DNA of 64,000 bases from Paracoccus maritimus (GCF_025195095.1 NZ_JANAVZ010000002.1:248001-312000); one strand, 5' to 3'. Counted from the stretch's first letter, positions 40,247 to 49,558 are shown. Program-made: numbers and translations. The notes: generated from the sequence alone by a model not told the origin.

Positions 40247-41893
40247 ATGCTGCGAAGCCTCGAAATCCGGGATATGCTGCTGATCGACCGGCTGGACCTG
40301 ACGTTCGGGCCGGGTCTCAACGTGCTGACCGGCGAGACCGGAGCGGGCAAGTCAATACTTCTGGATTGTCTGGGTTTCGTGCTTGGCTGGCGGGGTCGTG
40401 CGGATCTGGTCCGGCAGGGTGCGTCCCAGGGCGAGGTGACTGCCGTCTTTGATCTGCCTGCGGATCATCCGGCGCGGGCAGTACTGGATGAGGCAGGTCT
40501 GTCCATCGACGATGACGAATTGATCTTGCGGCGCGTCAATGGCGGAGACGGGCGCAAGACCGGGTTCGTCAATGATCGCCGCGCCTCGGGCGAGGTTCTG
40601 CGGCGGCTGTCCGAATTGCTGATCGAACTACACGGACAGCACGATGATCGGGGGCTGCTCAATCCGCGCGGGCACCGCGCCTTGCTTGATGCGTTCGGCG
40701 CACAGGATCTTGGCCCGGTCCGCGCAGCGTGGGCGGCGCGGCGCGAGGCGATGAGGGAACTGGAAGCTGCCGAAGCGGCGCTGACAGCCGCCCGCGAGGA
40801 GGAGGATTTCCTGCGACATGCCGTCAAGGAACTGGACGACCTGAACCCGGTGGTTGGCGAGGAACAGGATCTGGATATCCGCCGTCGTGCGATGCAGGCG
40901 GCTGAAAGGATCCGCAAGGATGTCGCGCAGGCATTGCACTTGCTGGGACCGGAAGCGGCCGAAGGCGCCATGCTGGATGCCACGCGGTGGTTGGAGACGT
41001 CGGCCGACGCAGCCGATGGCCGTCTGGATGAACCCATCGCAGCACTGTCCCGCGCGCTGATCGAACTGGGCGAGGCGCATCGTGGTGTCGAGGATGCCCT
41101 GTCGGCGATGGATTTCGATCCCCGCGCACTTGAGGCCGCCGAGGAGCGGCTTTTCGCGCTGCGCGCACTGGCGCGCAAACACGATGTGCTGGCCGATGAC
41201 CTGCCCGGCCTAGCGGGCCAGTTCCGCGACAGGCTGGACCGCATCGACGCAGGGGATGCGCGGATCGGGGATCTGCGCGCGGCGGCACGTCGCGCGGAAG
41301 AGACGTATCATGCTGCGGCCGACAAGCTTAGCCACGAACGGCATCAGGCGGCGATACAGCTTGACCGTGCGGTTTCGGCCGAACTCGCGCCGTTGAAGAT
41401 GGATCGCGCGGTGTTCGAGACGCGTCTGTCGCCGGCCGACCCCGGCCCAGAGGGCAAGGACAGCGTTGCTTTCACGGTCGCGACCAATCCGGGTGCCCCG
41501 GCCGGACCTTTGGACAAAATCGCCTCGGGCGGAGAACTGTCCCGGTTTCTGCTGGCGCTGAAGGTTTGCCTGGCACGCGGCAACGACGCGCTTGTGATGA
41601 TCTTCGACGAAATCGACCGTGGCGTCGGTGGGGCCACTGCTGATGCCGTTGGCCGCCGTTTGAAACGTCTTGCCCAGGATTCCCAGGTGCTGGTCGTCAC
41701 CCATTCACCGCAGGTCGCCGCGCAAGGAGACAGGCATTTCCGCGTCGCCAAGTCGGTTGCCGACGGGATGACCACATCCACGGTAACGGCGCTGCCCGAC
41801 GGCGCGCGGATAGAGGAAATCGCGCGGATGCTGTCGGGCGACAGGATCACCGACGCCGCGACCGAAGCCGCCCGCGCGCTTCTCAGCGGGTAA
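40247..41893 (+). CDS. recN: DNA repair protein RecN
   Basis: RecN is an SMC-like ATPase that acts on double-strand breaks. The 548-residue product has the Walker A GETGAGKS (29-36), the ELHGQHDD motif, a long coiled-coil middle (about residues 155-365), and the C-terminal ABC signature ASGGELSRFLLALK, Walker B VMIFDEIDRGVGG and H-loop VTHSPQVAA. It is preceded by bamD (41-bp gap). Its 3' end overlaps the convergent DUF2892 gene by 11 bp. Confidence 0.95.
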   Translation: MLRSLEIRDMLLIDRLDLTFGPGLNVLTGETGAGKSILLDCLGFVLGWRGRADLVRQGASQGEVTAVFDLPADHPARAVLDEAGLSIDDDELILRRVNGGDGRKTGFVNDRRASGEVLRRLSELLIELHGQHDDRGLLNPRGHRALLDAFGAQDLGPVRAAWAARREAMRELEAAEAALTAAREEEDFLRHAVKELDDLNPVVGEEQDLDIRRRAMQAAERIRKDVAQALHLLGPEAAEGAMLDATRWLETSADAADGRLDEPIAALSRALIELGEAHRGVEDALSAMDFDPRALEAAEERLFALRALARKHDVLADDLPGLAGQFRDRLDRIDAGDARIGDLRAAARRAEETYHAAADKLSHERHQAAIQLDRAVSAELAPLKMDRAVFETRLSPADPGPEGKDSVAFTVATNPGAPAGPLDKIASGGELSRFLLALKVCLARGNDALVMIFDEIDRGVGGATADAVGRRLKRLAQDSQVLVVTHSPQVAAQGDRHFRVAKSVADGMTTSTVTALPDGARIEEIARMLSGDRITDAATEAARALLSG

Positions 41894-42083
41894 GCTTGCA
41901 GGTGCTGATCCCGAAGATCGAATAGGCGGGGCAAGTTCTCATCAGGCCCGTCAGCAGGGGCACGATGCCAAGCAGATACAGCCAGCGATAGCTTGCATCA
42001 CCGTCCAGGAAGAACCCCGCGATCAAGGACAGGCCAATCAGGATGCGCAGGAAACGGTCCGCGCCGCCGACATTCCGGGTCAT
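41883..42083 (-). CDS. Small DUF2892 inner-membrane protein
   Basis: This 66-residue protein starts MTRNVGGADRFLRILIG and has two hydrophobic helices (ILIGLSLIAGFFL and WLYLLGIVPLLTGL), ending with CPAYSIFGISTCKL. These are the DUF2892 (YgaP C-terminal-like) features, with the conserved CP...G..C pattern. Family members often accompany sulfide or rhodanese functions, but none is adjacent here. The ATG at 42083 has AGGAG eight bases upstream; ATGs at 42110 and 42143 have none. The stop overlaps the convergent recN end. Confidence 0.8.
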   Translation of the reverse strand: MTRNVGGADRFLRILIGLSLIAGFFLDGDASYRWLYLLGIVPLLTGLMRTCPAYSIFGISTCKLTR

Positions 42084-42104
42084 CTTCAGATCTCCTATTT
42101 TTTC

Positions 42105-42120
42105 ATTCATGATAATGAAT
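42105..42120. promoter_or_regulatory. Palindrome in the DUF2892 promoter
   Basis: ATTCAT-GATA-ATGAAT is a perfect 6-4-6 inverted repeat in an AT-rich patch 22-37 bases upstream of the DUF2892 start codon. It is well placed to be an operator for an ArsR- or Fur-type regulator; the regulator is unknown. Confidence 0.4.
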
Positions 42121-42235
42121 ATATAAGCTCGGAATTCTGTCAAGTCACCATTGTCGTGTGCGTGGCGTCACGCCTTGTCGGTGACTGTCGCTGCGGCTAC
42201 CGTGGGGCCCAGCCAATCAGCCGCAAGGATAGGCC

Positions 42236-43183
42236 ATGTCAGACCGTCGCAATCCCGGCATTGATCTGGACACGTCATTTTTCGCGGATATCCGCATCAA
42301 TACGCCCGCGGTCGAACGGCGCGCGGCGACCTTGCCGGTGCGTCGCAGCCTCAAGAAGGACTGGCAGGCCGCATGGCTTCTGAACGCGGTGCGCTGCATC
42401 GATCTGACGACACTTGCGGGCGACGACACCCCGGATCGCGTCGCGCGCCTGTGTGCGAAGGCACGTCAGCCGATTGCCTCGGATCTGCTGGCCGCGATGG
42501 GCGTCGAAGGTCTGACCACAGGTGCGGTCTGCGTCTATCCGACGATGGTCGCCGCCGCCAAGACCGCGCTCGGAAATTCCGGCATACCGGTGGCCAGTGT
42601 CGCGACCGGATTTCCCGCCGGGCTGATGCCGTTGGATCTGCGGCTGGCCGAAATCCGCTATGCCATCGATCAGGGTGCCGACGAGATCGACATCGTGATC
42701 ACTCGCGCCCATGTCCTGCGCGCCGACTGGGGCGCCCTGTATGATGAATTGCGGGCCATGCGCGCAGCCTGTGGCTCCGCGCGGATGAAGGCAATTCTGG
42801 CGACTGGCGATCTGAAATCGCTGGAAAATGTTGCGCGTGCCAGTCACGTGGCCATGCAGGCTGGCAGCGACTGGATCAAGACATCGACGGGGAAAGAAGG
42901 CATCAACGCCACTCTGCCCGTCTCGTTGGTGATGTGCCGCGCGATCCGCGACTATTGCGCGCGGACCGGACACAGGGTCGGCTTCAAGCCCGCCGGAGGA
43001 TTGCGGACTGCCAAGGATGCGATCAGTTGGCAGGTGCTGATGCGCGAGGAGCTTGGACGCGATTGGCTGTCGCCGGACCTGTTCCGCATCGGCGCCAGCA
43101 GTCTTCTGGGCGATATCGAAAGACAGATCAGCCACCACGTCACCGGCCGATACGCCGCCGGTCATCGTCAAGCCATTGCCTGA
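42236..43183 (+). CDS. deoC: Deoxyribose-phosphate aldolase
   Basis: DeoC splits deoxyribose-5-phosphate into glyceraldehyde-3-phosphate and acetaldehyde. The 315-residue product has the long-form DeoC features: CIDLTTLAGDDT, VCVYPTMV, VATGFPAG, the Schiff-base region DWIKTSTGKEG (Lys in IKTSTG) and VGFKPAGGLRT. The next gene, an aldehyde dehydrogenase, starts 7 bp after its stop, so the pair is probably one transcript in which the second enzyme could remove acetaldehyde. Confidence 0.93.
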   Translation: MSDRRNPGIDLDTSFFADIRINTPAVERRAATLPVRRSLKKDWQAAWLLNAVRCIDLTTLAGDDTPDRVARLCAKARQPIASDLLAAMGVEGLTTGAVCVYPTMVAAAKTALGNSGIPVASVATGFPAGLMPLDLRLAEIRYAIDQGADEIDIVITRAHVLRADWGALYDELRAMRAACGSARMKAILATGDLKSLENVARASHVAMQAGSDWIKTSTGKEGINATLPVSLVMCRAIRDYCARTGHRVGFKPAGGLRTAKDAISWQVLMREELGRDWLSPDLFRIGASSLLGDIERQISHHVTGRYAAGHRQAIA

Positions 43184-43190
43184 GGAAGAT

Positions 43191-45524
43191 ATGAGCCGCG
43201 TGAGCGAAATCATGGAAAACATGGAATATGGTCCGTCGATCGAGGACAGCGATGCGGTGCGCGACTGGTTGCGCGGCCGAAGCCCCTTCGGCCACTTCAT
43301 CGGCGGCAAGTTCACACGGTCCGGCACGACCTTCACTACACGCGACCCTTCCACGGGCGAGGTGCTGGCCGAGGTCACGCAAGGCGGCGACCAAGACGTG
43401 GCCGAGGCCGTCAGGGCCGCCCGCAAGGCGCAAAACAAATGGTCGGGATTATCGGGCACCGAGCGTGCAAGGTATCTCTATGCAATCGCGCGTCACATCC
43501 AGAAACGCGAACGGTTCCTGTCGGTTCTGGAAACCCTGGATAATGGCAAGCCGATCCGAGAAAGCCGCGATATCGACATTCCGCTGGCCGCGCGGCATTT
43601 CTATCACCATGCCGGATGGGCGGAATTGCGAGACAGCGAATTTCCCGGTCACGCGCCGCTTGGCGTTTGCGGACAGATCATTCCCTGGAACTTTCCGCTG
43701 CTGATGCTGGCCTGGAAGATCGCGCCGGCGCTGGCGGCCGGGAATACCGTCGTGTTGAAGCCTGCTGAATATACACCCCTGACGGCGCTGGCCTTTGCCG
43801 AGATTTGCCAAGAGGTCGGATTGCCCGCAGGCGTCGTCAACATCGTGACCGGCGACGGGGCAACGGGCGCGGCGCTGGTTCAGGCCGAACTGGACAAGAT
43901 CGCGTTTACCGGCTCGACCGAGGTGGGGCGCGCCATTGCGGACAGCCTTGCCGGGACAGGCAGGAAGCTGACCCTTGAACTGGGCGGCAAGTCGCCGTTC
44001 GTCGTGATGGATGACGCCGATCTGGACGCGGCGGTGGAAGGGGTCGTCGATTCGATCTGGTTTAACCAGGGGCAGGTCTGCTGTGCGGGCTCGCGCATTC
44101 TGGTGGCAGAAGCGGTGGCGGAACGCTTCGAGGCTCTGCTGCGCGCGCGGATGGAAAGACTGCGTATCGGACAGCCGCTGGACAAATCCACCGATATCGG
44201 CGCCATCGTCGATCCAGTGCAGAAGGACCGGATCCTGTCGATCTGCACCGAGGCAATCGGGGCGGGCGCAGAACTGATCGGCGGTCAGCAGGGCGAAGGT
44301 TGCTTTATCGCACCGGGCTATCTGCGCAACATCGCGCCCGCAAATCCGGGTATGCAGCAGGAAATATTTGGCCCCATCGCCACGCTTTCGACATTTCGTA
44401 CCGCGGATGAGGCAGTCGAACTGGCCAACAACACACGCTACGGGCTGGCCGGATCGGTCTGGTCAGAAAGCGCGACGGTCGCCACCGATATCGCCGCGCG
44501 GATCAAGGCCGGGGTCATCTGGATCAACTGCGCGAACATGTTCGACGCCAGCGCGCCCTTCGGCGGATATCGCGAAAGCGGCTTTGGTCGCGAGGGCGGG
44601 CGCGCAGGCATGCTGGACTATCTGTCCGAACCAAAGGTGAAATCAGCCAGGGACCCGGCGCCGAGGCAGCCTGTGTTGATCGACGGTGCCGAAGGCAAGG
44701 GCCACGATATCGACCGCACGATGAAGCTGTATCTGGGCGGCGCGCAGAAGCGCCCCGATGGCGGGGCCATGTACAAGGTGCCCGGCGGGCTTGCGCCCCT
44801 GGGCAACCGCAAGGACATTCGCAACGCCGTCGAGGCTGCGGCTAAATCAGGAAAATGGGCTGCGATGGGCGGTCATGCGCGCGCGCAGGTGCTGTATTAC
44901 ATCGCCGAGAACCTGTCCGCCCGCGCCGACGACTTTGCCAAGCGAACCAATCGACAGGAAACCGACGCGGCCATCGCCCGCGCGTTCCAATATGCAGCTT
45001 GGGCCGACAAGTTCGACGGTACGAATGTGCAGGCAAAACCGGGCCATCTGGTCAATGTGCTGCCCGAACCGTACGGCGTGATGGCCATCGCCTGTCCGAA
45101 CACCCAACCGCTGGCGGCATTCATGTCGCTGGTGATGCCCGCCATCGCGATGGGCAACAATGTCGTCGTCATTCCCGCGCAGGACGATCCGCTGGTGCTG
45201 TCGGACCTGTATCAGGTGTTCGATACCTCGGATCTGCCCGGCGGTGTGGTCAACATCGTCACGGGCGTCCGCGATGAATTGGCCCGCACGGCCGCCGCAC
45301 ATGATGGGGTGGCCGCGATGTGGTATGTCGGGGATCGTGACGGGCTGGCATCTGTCGAACGCGACGCGGGCGGCAACCTGAAACCCGTCTGGTCGCCCGC
45401 AAATCGCGACTGGACCAAGCCTGACGCGCAAGGCGCCGTGTTCCTCCGTCACGCGATCCAGTGGAAGACGATCTGGCTGCCTTACGGCGCCTTGCCCGAG
45501 GGCAGTGGCGGCGCGGCCTATTGA
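43191..45524 (+). CDS. Two-domain class 16 aldehyde dehydrogenase
   Basis: The 777-residue protein carries two ALDH folds in tandem. The first (about residues 30-495) is complete, with PWNFPLLM, TGSTEVGR, the general-base LELGGK and the catalytic cysteine in NQGQVCCAG (Cys297). The second (about 530-777) keeps the NAD-domain pattern (GVMAIACPNTQPL, GGVVNIVTG) but lacks a catalytic cysteine region and is shortened. This is the ALDH16 architecture; bacterial members, unlike the human protein, keep the active cysteine (family knowledge). It starts 7 bp after deoC with GAGGAAG as ribosome site, so acetaldehyde or a similar deoxyribonucleoside-catabolism aldehyde is the likely substrate. Confidence 0.88.
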   Translation: MSRVSEIMENMEYGPSIEDSDAVRDWLRGRSPFGHFIGGKFTRSGTTFTTRDPSTGEVLAEVTQGGDQDVAEAVRAARKAQNKWSGLSGTERARYLYAIARHIQKRERFLSVLETLDNGKPIRESRDIDIPLAARHFYHHAGWAELRDSEFPGHAPLGVCGQIIPWNFPLLMLAWKIAPALAAGNTVVLKPAEYTPLTALAFAEICQEVGLPAGVVNIVTGDGATGAALVQAELDKIAFTGSTEVGRAIADSLAGTGRKLTLELGGKSPFVVMDDADLDAAVEGVVDSIWFNQGQVCCAGSRILVAEAVAERFEALLRARMERLRIGQPLDKSTDIGAIVDPVQKDRILSICTEAIGAGAELIGGQQGEGCFIAPGYLRNIAPANPGMQQEIFGPIATLSTFRTADEAVELANNTRYGLAGSVWSESATVATDIAARIKAGVIWINCANMFDASAPFGGYRESGFGREGGRAGMLDYLSEPKVKSARDPAPRQPVLIDGAEGKGHDIDRTMKLYLGGAQKRPDGGAMYKVPGGLAPLGNRKDIRNAVEAAAKSGKWAAMGGHARAQVLYYIAENLSARADDFAKRTNRQETDAAIARAFQYAAWADKFDGTNVQAKPGHLVNVLPEPYGVMAIACPNTQPLAAFMSLVMPAIAMGNNVVVIPAQDDPLVLSDLYQVFDTSDLPGGVVNIVTGVRDELARTAAAHDGVAAMWYVGDRDGLASVERDAGGNLKPVWSPANRDWTKPDAQGAVFLRHAIQWKTIWLPYGALPEGSGGAAY

Positions 45525-45531
45525 GATGAAA

Positions 45532-45550
45532 AGGGGGCTGTCTGCCCCCT
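45532..45550 (+). terminator. Terminator of the deoC-aldehyde dehydrogenase unit
   Basis: AGGGGGC pairs with GCCCCCT around a TGTCT loop, 7 bases after the stop, followed by CTTGTCT. A second motif, ACCC-CTGA-GGGT followed by TTTTT (45570-45586), lies just downstream and may act with it. Confidence 0.6.
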
Positions 45551-45621
45551 CTTGTCTCGTGGCCGATTCACCCCTGAGGGTTTTTTCGCGAAGAAGCAGC
45601 GGCCAGAGGATCTGGGGGACG

Positions 45622-46617
45622 TCAGCGACCTCGAATCCGCGGATCCATCGCGTCGCGCAGGCCGTCACCGATATAGTTCACGCACAGCACCGTCAGCGAG
45701 ATGAAGACGCCCGGCAGGATCACCCGGCTGGGATACAGCACCATCTGGTCGACGGCGTCGTAAAGCAGCCGACCCCAGGTCGGAAAATCAGGTGGAAACC
45801 CAAGACCCAGAAAACTGAGCGCGCTTTCGGTGATGATCGCGGTGGCGATCCCCAGCGTCGCGGCGACCATGATCGGTGACATCACGTTGGGCAGGATATG
45901 GCGCAGGATCATCCGGCGAGGCGGCGTGCCGATGGATCTTGCCGCCAGGATGAATTCGCGTTCCTTCAGGCCCAGAACATCGCCGCGCACGATCCGCGCC
46001 GATTGCATCCAACTGGTTGCGCCGATGGCCGACACGATCAGGATGAAGATCCCCATCGCGGGACCGAAATTCTGCGACAGCGGCTCGCGGAACAGCGTCA
46101 CCATCAGCAACAGCAGGGGCAGAAGGGGCAGAGCCAGAAACAATTCGGTCATGCGCATCAGCGGCGCATCGAGACGCCGGAAATAGCCCGCCATCACGCC
46201 GATGAAACTGCCAAGGGTGACAGCGATGATCATTGCCGTCAGCCCGACAGCGATTGACACGCGTCCGCCCGCCATCAGGCGGGCCAGCATGTCGCGGCCC
46301 AGTTGGTCGGTTCCCAGGGGATGGGCTGCGACAAAGCCCGAGTTGCGTGCACGGATATCGACATAGGTCGGGTCGATGGTCCACAGAAGCGGTCCAATCG
46401 AAACGAACAGAAGTACGCCGGCGAACAGCACAAGCGCCACCATGGCGCCCTTGTGGCTGCGGAACTGCCGCCAGACATCGCGCCACTGGCTGCGCGTCTG
46501 GTCGCCGGCATGCACCGGGTCGTCGGGCGGCAGGTCGCTGGTGACGGGCGCGGCCGAAGCGGTTTCATCGACCAGTTCTCGGGTATCCAGCCGTGCCTGG
46601 CGGTCGGTTTCAGTCAT
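45622..46617 (-). CDS. Opp/Dpp-type ABC permease (OppC-like)
   Basis: This 331-residue inner-membrane permease has an N-terminal cytoplasmic tail of about 55 residues. A first helix (MVALVLFAGVLLFVSIGPLL), the OppC N-terminal motif HPLGTDQLGRDMLARL and five further helices follow, with the EAA-like coupling loop ARSIGTPPRRMILRHILPN. The gene overlaps oppB-like by 8 bases and forms one unit with the binding protein upstream. The substrate (peptide, opine or similar) is not set by the sequence. Confidence 0.9.
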   Translation of the reverse strand: MTETDRQARLDTRELVDETASAAPVTSDLPPDDPVHAGDQTRSQWRDVWRQFRSHKGAMVALVLFAGVLLFVSIGPLLWTIDPTYVDIRARNSGFVAAHPLGTDQLGRDMLARLMAGGRVSIAVGLTAMIIAVTLGSFIGVMAGYFRRLDAPLMRMTELFLALPLLPLLLLMVTLFREPLSQNFGPAMGIFILIVSAIGATSWMQSARIVRGDVLGLKEREFILAARSIGTPPRRMILRHILPNVMSPIMVAATLGIATAIITESALSFLGLGFPPDFPTWGRLLYDAVDQMVLYPSRVILPGVFISLTVLCVNYIGDGLRDAMDPRIRGR

Positions 46618-47617
46618 AGCGGATCCTCGGGTCGAGCACGCCGTAGAGTATGTCGGCGATCAGGGTGAACATCACGATCAGGATCGCGAACAGGAAGGTC
46701 ACCGTCAGCACCATCGGCAGGTCGTTGGCGTAGATGGCGGTGATCAGCAACTGCCCCAACCCGTTCACCTTGAACACCTGTTCGGTGATCAGCGCGCCGC
46801 CGAAGACGGTCGGCAACCCCAGCGCGATCACTGTCACGACCGGGATCAGGCTGTTGCGCAGCACATGCTTCAACACCACGGTCCGTTCGCCCAACCCCTT
46901 GGCACGCGCGGTGCGGACATAGTCCTGCCCCAGATTGTCCAGCATGGACGCGCGCATGAAACGACTGACCTGCGCGGCATTATAAAGTGCCAGGACCGTC
47001 ACCGGCATCACCATCTGTCGGACCTGGGCCATGAAGCTGTCCCAGTCGCGCACTTCCAGCGTCGTGTCATAGACCGACGGAAACCACTGCAGCTTCACGC
47101 CGAAGATGATGATCATGACGACGCCGGTGAAGAAGGTCGGCATCGAGAAGCCGATCATCGACACGAAGGTGCCTACCTGATCGAACCATGAATACTGCTT
47201 GTAGGCCGACAGGATGCCGATCGGAATCGCGATCATGACTCCGACGACATAGGACATTCCCACCACGATCAGCGTCTGCGGCACGCGCTGCGCGATCACG
47301 TCGAAGACCGGGCTGCGGGACTGGAAGCTGATGATCCGCTGCATGCCGTCGCTGAAGGATGTCCCGAAGACCTGATCGAACCAGAACAACGGCTCGACCC
47401 AGAAGAACTGCTTCAGCCAAAGCACATAGCGAATATACCACGCTTGGCCCAGACCCAGCGCCTCGCGCATCCTTTCCTTCACCTCGGGTGGCACGGTCAG
47501 CGGCACGTCACCCAAGGGGTCGCCTGGCGACGCCTCGAGCAGCAGGAAGATCACCAGTGATATGAACAGCAGCGTCGGAATGGCCAGCAGCAATCGGCGG
47601 ATGGTGAAGTTGAGCAT
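46610..47617 (-). CDS. Opp/Dpp-type ABC permease (OppB-like)
   Basis: This 335-residue permease starts MLNFTIRRLLLAIPTLLFISLVIFLLL, the classic OppB/DppB N-terminal helix. It has the coupling loop ARAKGLGERTVVLKHVLRNSLIP and the ending ADILYGVLDPRIRYD. A stretch of about 45 residues between the first helix and the core (QFFWVEPLFWFDQVFGTSFSDG) is typical of the family. The ATG at 47617 with AGAGG 5 bases upstream is preferred over an ATG at 47632. It lies 237 bp downstream of the binding-protein gene. Confidence 0.9.
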   Translation of the reverse strand: MLNFTIRRLLLAIPTLLFISLVIFLLLEASPGDPLGDVPLTVPPEVKERMREALGLGQAWYIRYVLWLKQFFWVEPLFWFDQVFGTSFSDGMQRIISFQSRSPVFDVIAQRVPQTLIVVGMSYVVGVMIAIPIGILSAYKQYSWFDQVGTFVSMIGFSMPTFFTGVVMIIIFGVKLQWFPSVYDTTLEVRDWDSFMAQVRQMVMPVTVLALYNAAQVSRFMRASMLDNLGQDYVRTARAKGLGERTVVLKHVLRNSLIPVVTVIALGLPTVFGGALITEQVFKVNGLGQLLITAIYANDLPMVLTVTFLFAILIVMFTLIADILYGVLDPRIRYD

Positions 47618-47812
47618 CTGGACCTCTTTCACAGGTCTTGAGATCTGCCCGCACCGGTATTGCCGTGGGTCTGGCGCGGACGATGTGACATGACTTCCGG
47701 CGGTGCCGGTCTGCGGGACCGTCGGGGCAGGGCGCCGTTTTCGGGGACGGAACGGAAACCCTGAACCTTTTCCTTGTCCGCGTCGATCCGGGATCGCCGC
47801 TCGCCCAAGGGC

Positions 47813-47837
47813 CCACGCCGATCAATGACCGGCGTGG
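47813..47837 (-). terminator. Hairpin between binding-protein and permease genes
   Basis: CCACGCCG pairs with CGGCGTGG around a 9-nt loop, 18 bases past the binding-protein stop on the minus strand. Hairpins at this spot usually stabilise the abundant binding-protein mRNA and limit read-through into the permeases. Confidence 0.5.
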
Positions 47838-47854
47838 TGAGGTGCATGATCAAC

Positions 47855-49558
47855 TCATTCCGTCTTGCGATGCCACTCCGCGACGTTCCACAGCTCCGTA
47901 TCCCAGGCGTTCAGTTCGACCCCGCCAAGCGTATCGCTGACCGCCGAGGCGGTGCCGCGATAGACCAACGGAATGATCGCGTTGCTGTCCTTGGTGATCA
48001 GGTCGTTCATCTGTTGGCCCAGCTTGCCGCGAGCTTCCAGATCGACTGTCTTTCCCAGTTCCGCAAGCAGTTCGTCATGCTTCGGATCGCAGAAGCGACT
48101 GGTATTCTCGCCCTGCCACTGGTTCTCGGGGCCGGGCGCCTTGTTGCAGGTATTCTTCGCCAGATACGGCTCGGGGTTGTTGCCTTCGAAGTTGTTGGCA
48201 TACATCTCGACATCTGCATAGAATTTTTGCAGCGTGTCGGGCGAGCCCGCGTCACTGCCGAAGAACACCGAGGCATCGACGGTCTTCAACTCGGTCTCGA
48301 TTCCGATTTCCGACCACCACTGCTTGATCAGCGCCTGAAAATCCTGACGCACGGCGTTGACCGAGGTCTGGAAGACCATCGACAGGCGCACGCCGTCCTT
48401 TTCGCGCACGCCATCGCCGCCCGGCACCCAACCTGCCTCGTCCAGCAATGCCTTGGCACCCTCTATATCCTGGGTCAGGCATTCGGTGTTGTCCGAGGCC
48501 CATGCCGCGGGCGCGGGAACAAGATTGCAGGTTGGTTTGCCGGCCTGTCCGTAACCGATCTCGGTCAGCAGGTTGCGGTCGATTGCCATCGACAGCGCCT
48601 TGCGTACAGCGGGATCGGTCAGGAACGGATGCGGATGCTTGGTTGTCGACCGCTCGCCTTCGGGCAGCGACGACGACGGATCGGTCAGGTTGACGTGGAT
48701 CCGTTCGACAAGGCTGCCAAACGCCGCCTGCACATGGCCCTTGCCATTGGCCTCCATCCCCTCAAGCACTTCGGGTGCAAGCTGGGTGTTCCAGGCATAG
48801 TCGAACTCGCCGGTTTCCAGCACCGAACGCGCCGCTGCCGCCGCATCGCCGCCGCCCTTCATGGTCAGCGTCGCGAAGGCGGGCTTGTCAGGGTCGCGAT
48901 ATTCGGGATTGGCCTCGAAGGTGATGACGTCGTTGGTCTTGAACTCGACCACCTTGAACGGGCCGGTGCCGATCGGGTTGAAGTTCTGGTCGGTGCAGGT
49001 GGGGGCCGCCGAACCGATGCATTGTTCGAACTGCGCCTTTTGCAGGATCGGGGACTGACCGCCCACAAAGGCAGAAAACGGATCGGGGTGCGGTTCCGTG
49101 AAGGTGACCTTGACGGTCAGTGGATCGACGGCTTCAACGCTTTCGACACCCTCGAATTTTGCCAGCTGTGCGCAGCCGCCATCGGGATGCATGCAATAAT
49201 TGGCGGTGAATACGACGTCATCGGCGGTCAGGTCGGTCCCGTCAGACCACTTGATCCCCTCTTTCAGCTTCCATGTGACGGTCTTCAGATCCTCGGAAAT
49301 GCCGCCATTCTCGATCGACGGCAGTTCGGTCGCCAGGCGCGGCGTCAGCGTGCCTTCGGGGGTAAAACTTGCCAGCGGCTCCAGCGTCATGCTGGCGGCG
49401 ATGATATCCTTGGTGCCGCTGGACAGATACAGATTCATCGTCGATGGCGCCTGCCACATGATGACATTGACCTGACCATCGGCGCCTCGCTCGGCCATCG
49501 CCGCCGGCGCAAACGCCATCGTGGCCGCCGCGCTCATCAACAAGGTTCTCAGTTTCAT
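47855..49558 (-). CDS. Extracellular solute-binding protein of the Opp type, Cys-rich
   Basis: This 567-residue periplasmic binding protein of the SBP_bac_5 (peptide/opine/nickel) family has a signal peptide MKLRTLLMSAAATMAFAPAAMA. The family's early pattern TVTWKLKEGIKWSDGTDLTADDVVF and FLTDPAVRKALSMAIDR follow. The mature part has eight cysteines in apparent pairs (NYCMHPDGGC, EQCIGSAAPTC, then single Cys near PTCN, ECLT, NTCN, RFCD), more than usual, suggesting disulfides. The ATG at 49558 has AGGAG upstream. It heads the minus-strand unit and faces the ATPase gene across a 265-bp divergent promoter region. Confidence 0.92.
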   Translation of the reverse strand: MKLRTLLMSAAATMAFAPAAMAERGADGQVNVIMWQAPSTMNLYLSSGTKDIIAASMTLEPLASFTPEGTLTPRLATELPSIENGGISEDLKTVTWKLKEGIKWSDGTDLTADDVVFTANYCMHPDGGCAQLAKFEGVESVEAVDPLTVKVTFTEPHPDPFSAFVGGQSPILQKAQFEQCIGSAAPTCTDQNFNPIGTGPFKVVEFKTNDVITFEANPEYRDPDKPAFATLTMKGGGDAAAAARSVLETGEFDYAWNTQLAPEVLEGMEANGKGHVQAAFGSLVERIHVNLTDPSSSLPEGERSTTKHPHPFLTDPAVRKALSMAIDRNLLTEIGYGQAGKPTCNLVPAPAAWASDNTECLTQDIEGAKALLDEAGWVPGGDGVREKDGVRLSMVFQTSVNAVRQDFQALIKQWWSEIGIETELKTVDASVFFGSDAGSPDTLQKFYADVEMYANNFEGNNPEPYLAKNTCNKAPGPENQWQGENTSRFCDPKHDELLAELGKTVDLEARGKLGQQMNDLITKDSNAIIPLVYRGTASAVSDTLGGVELNAWDTELWNVAEWHRKTE

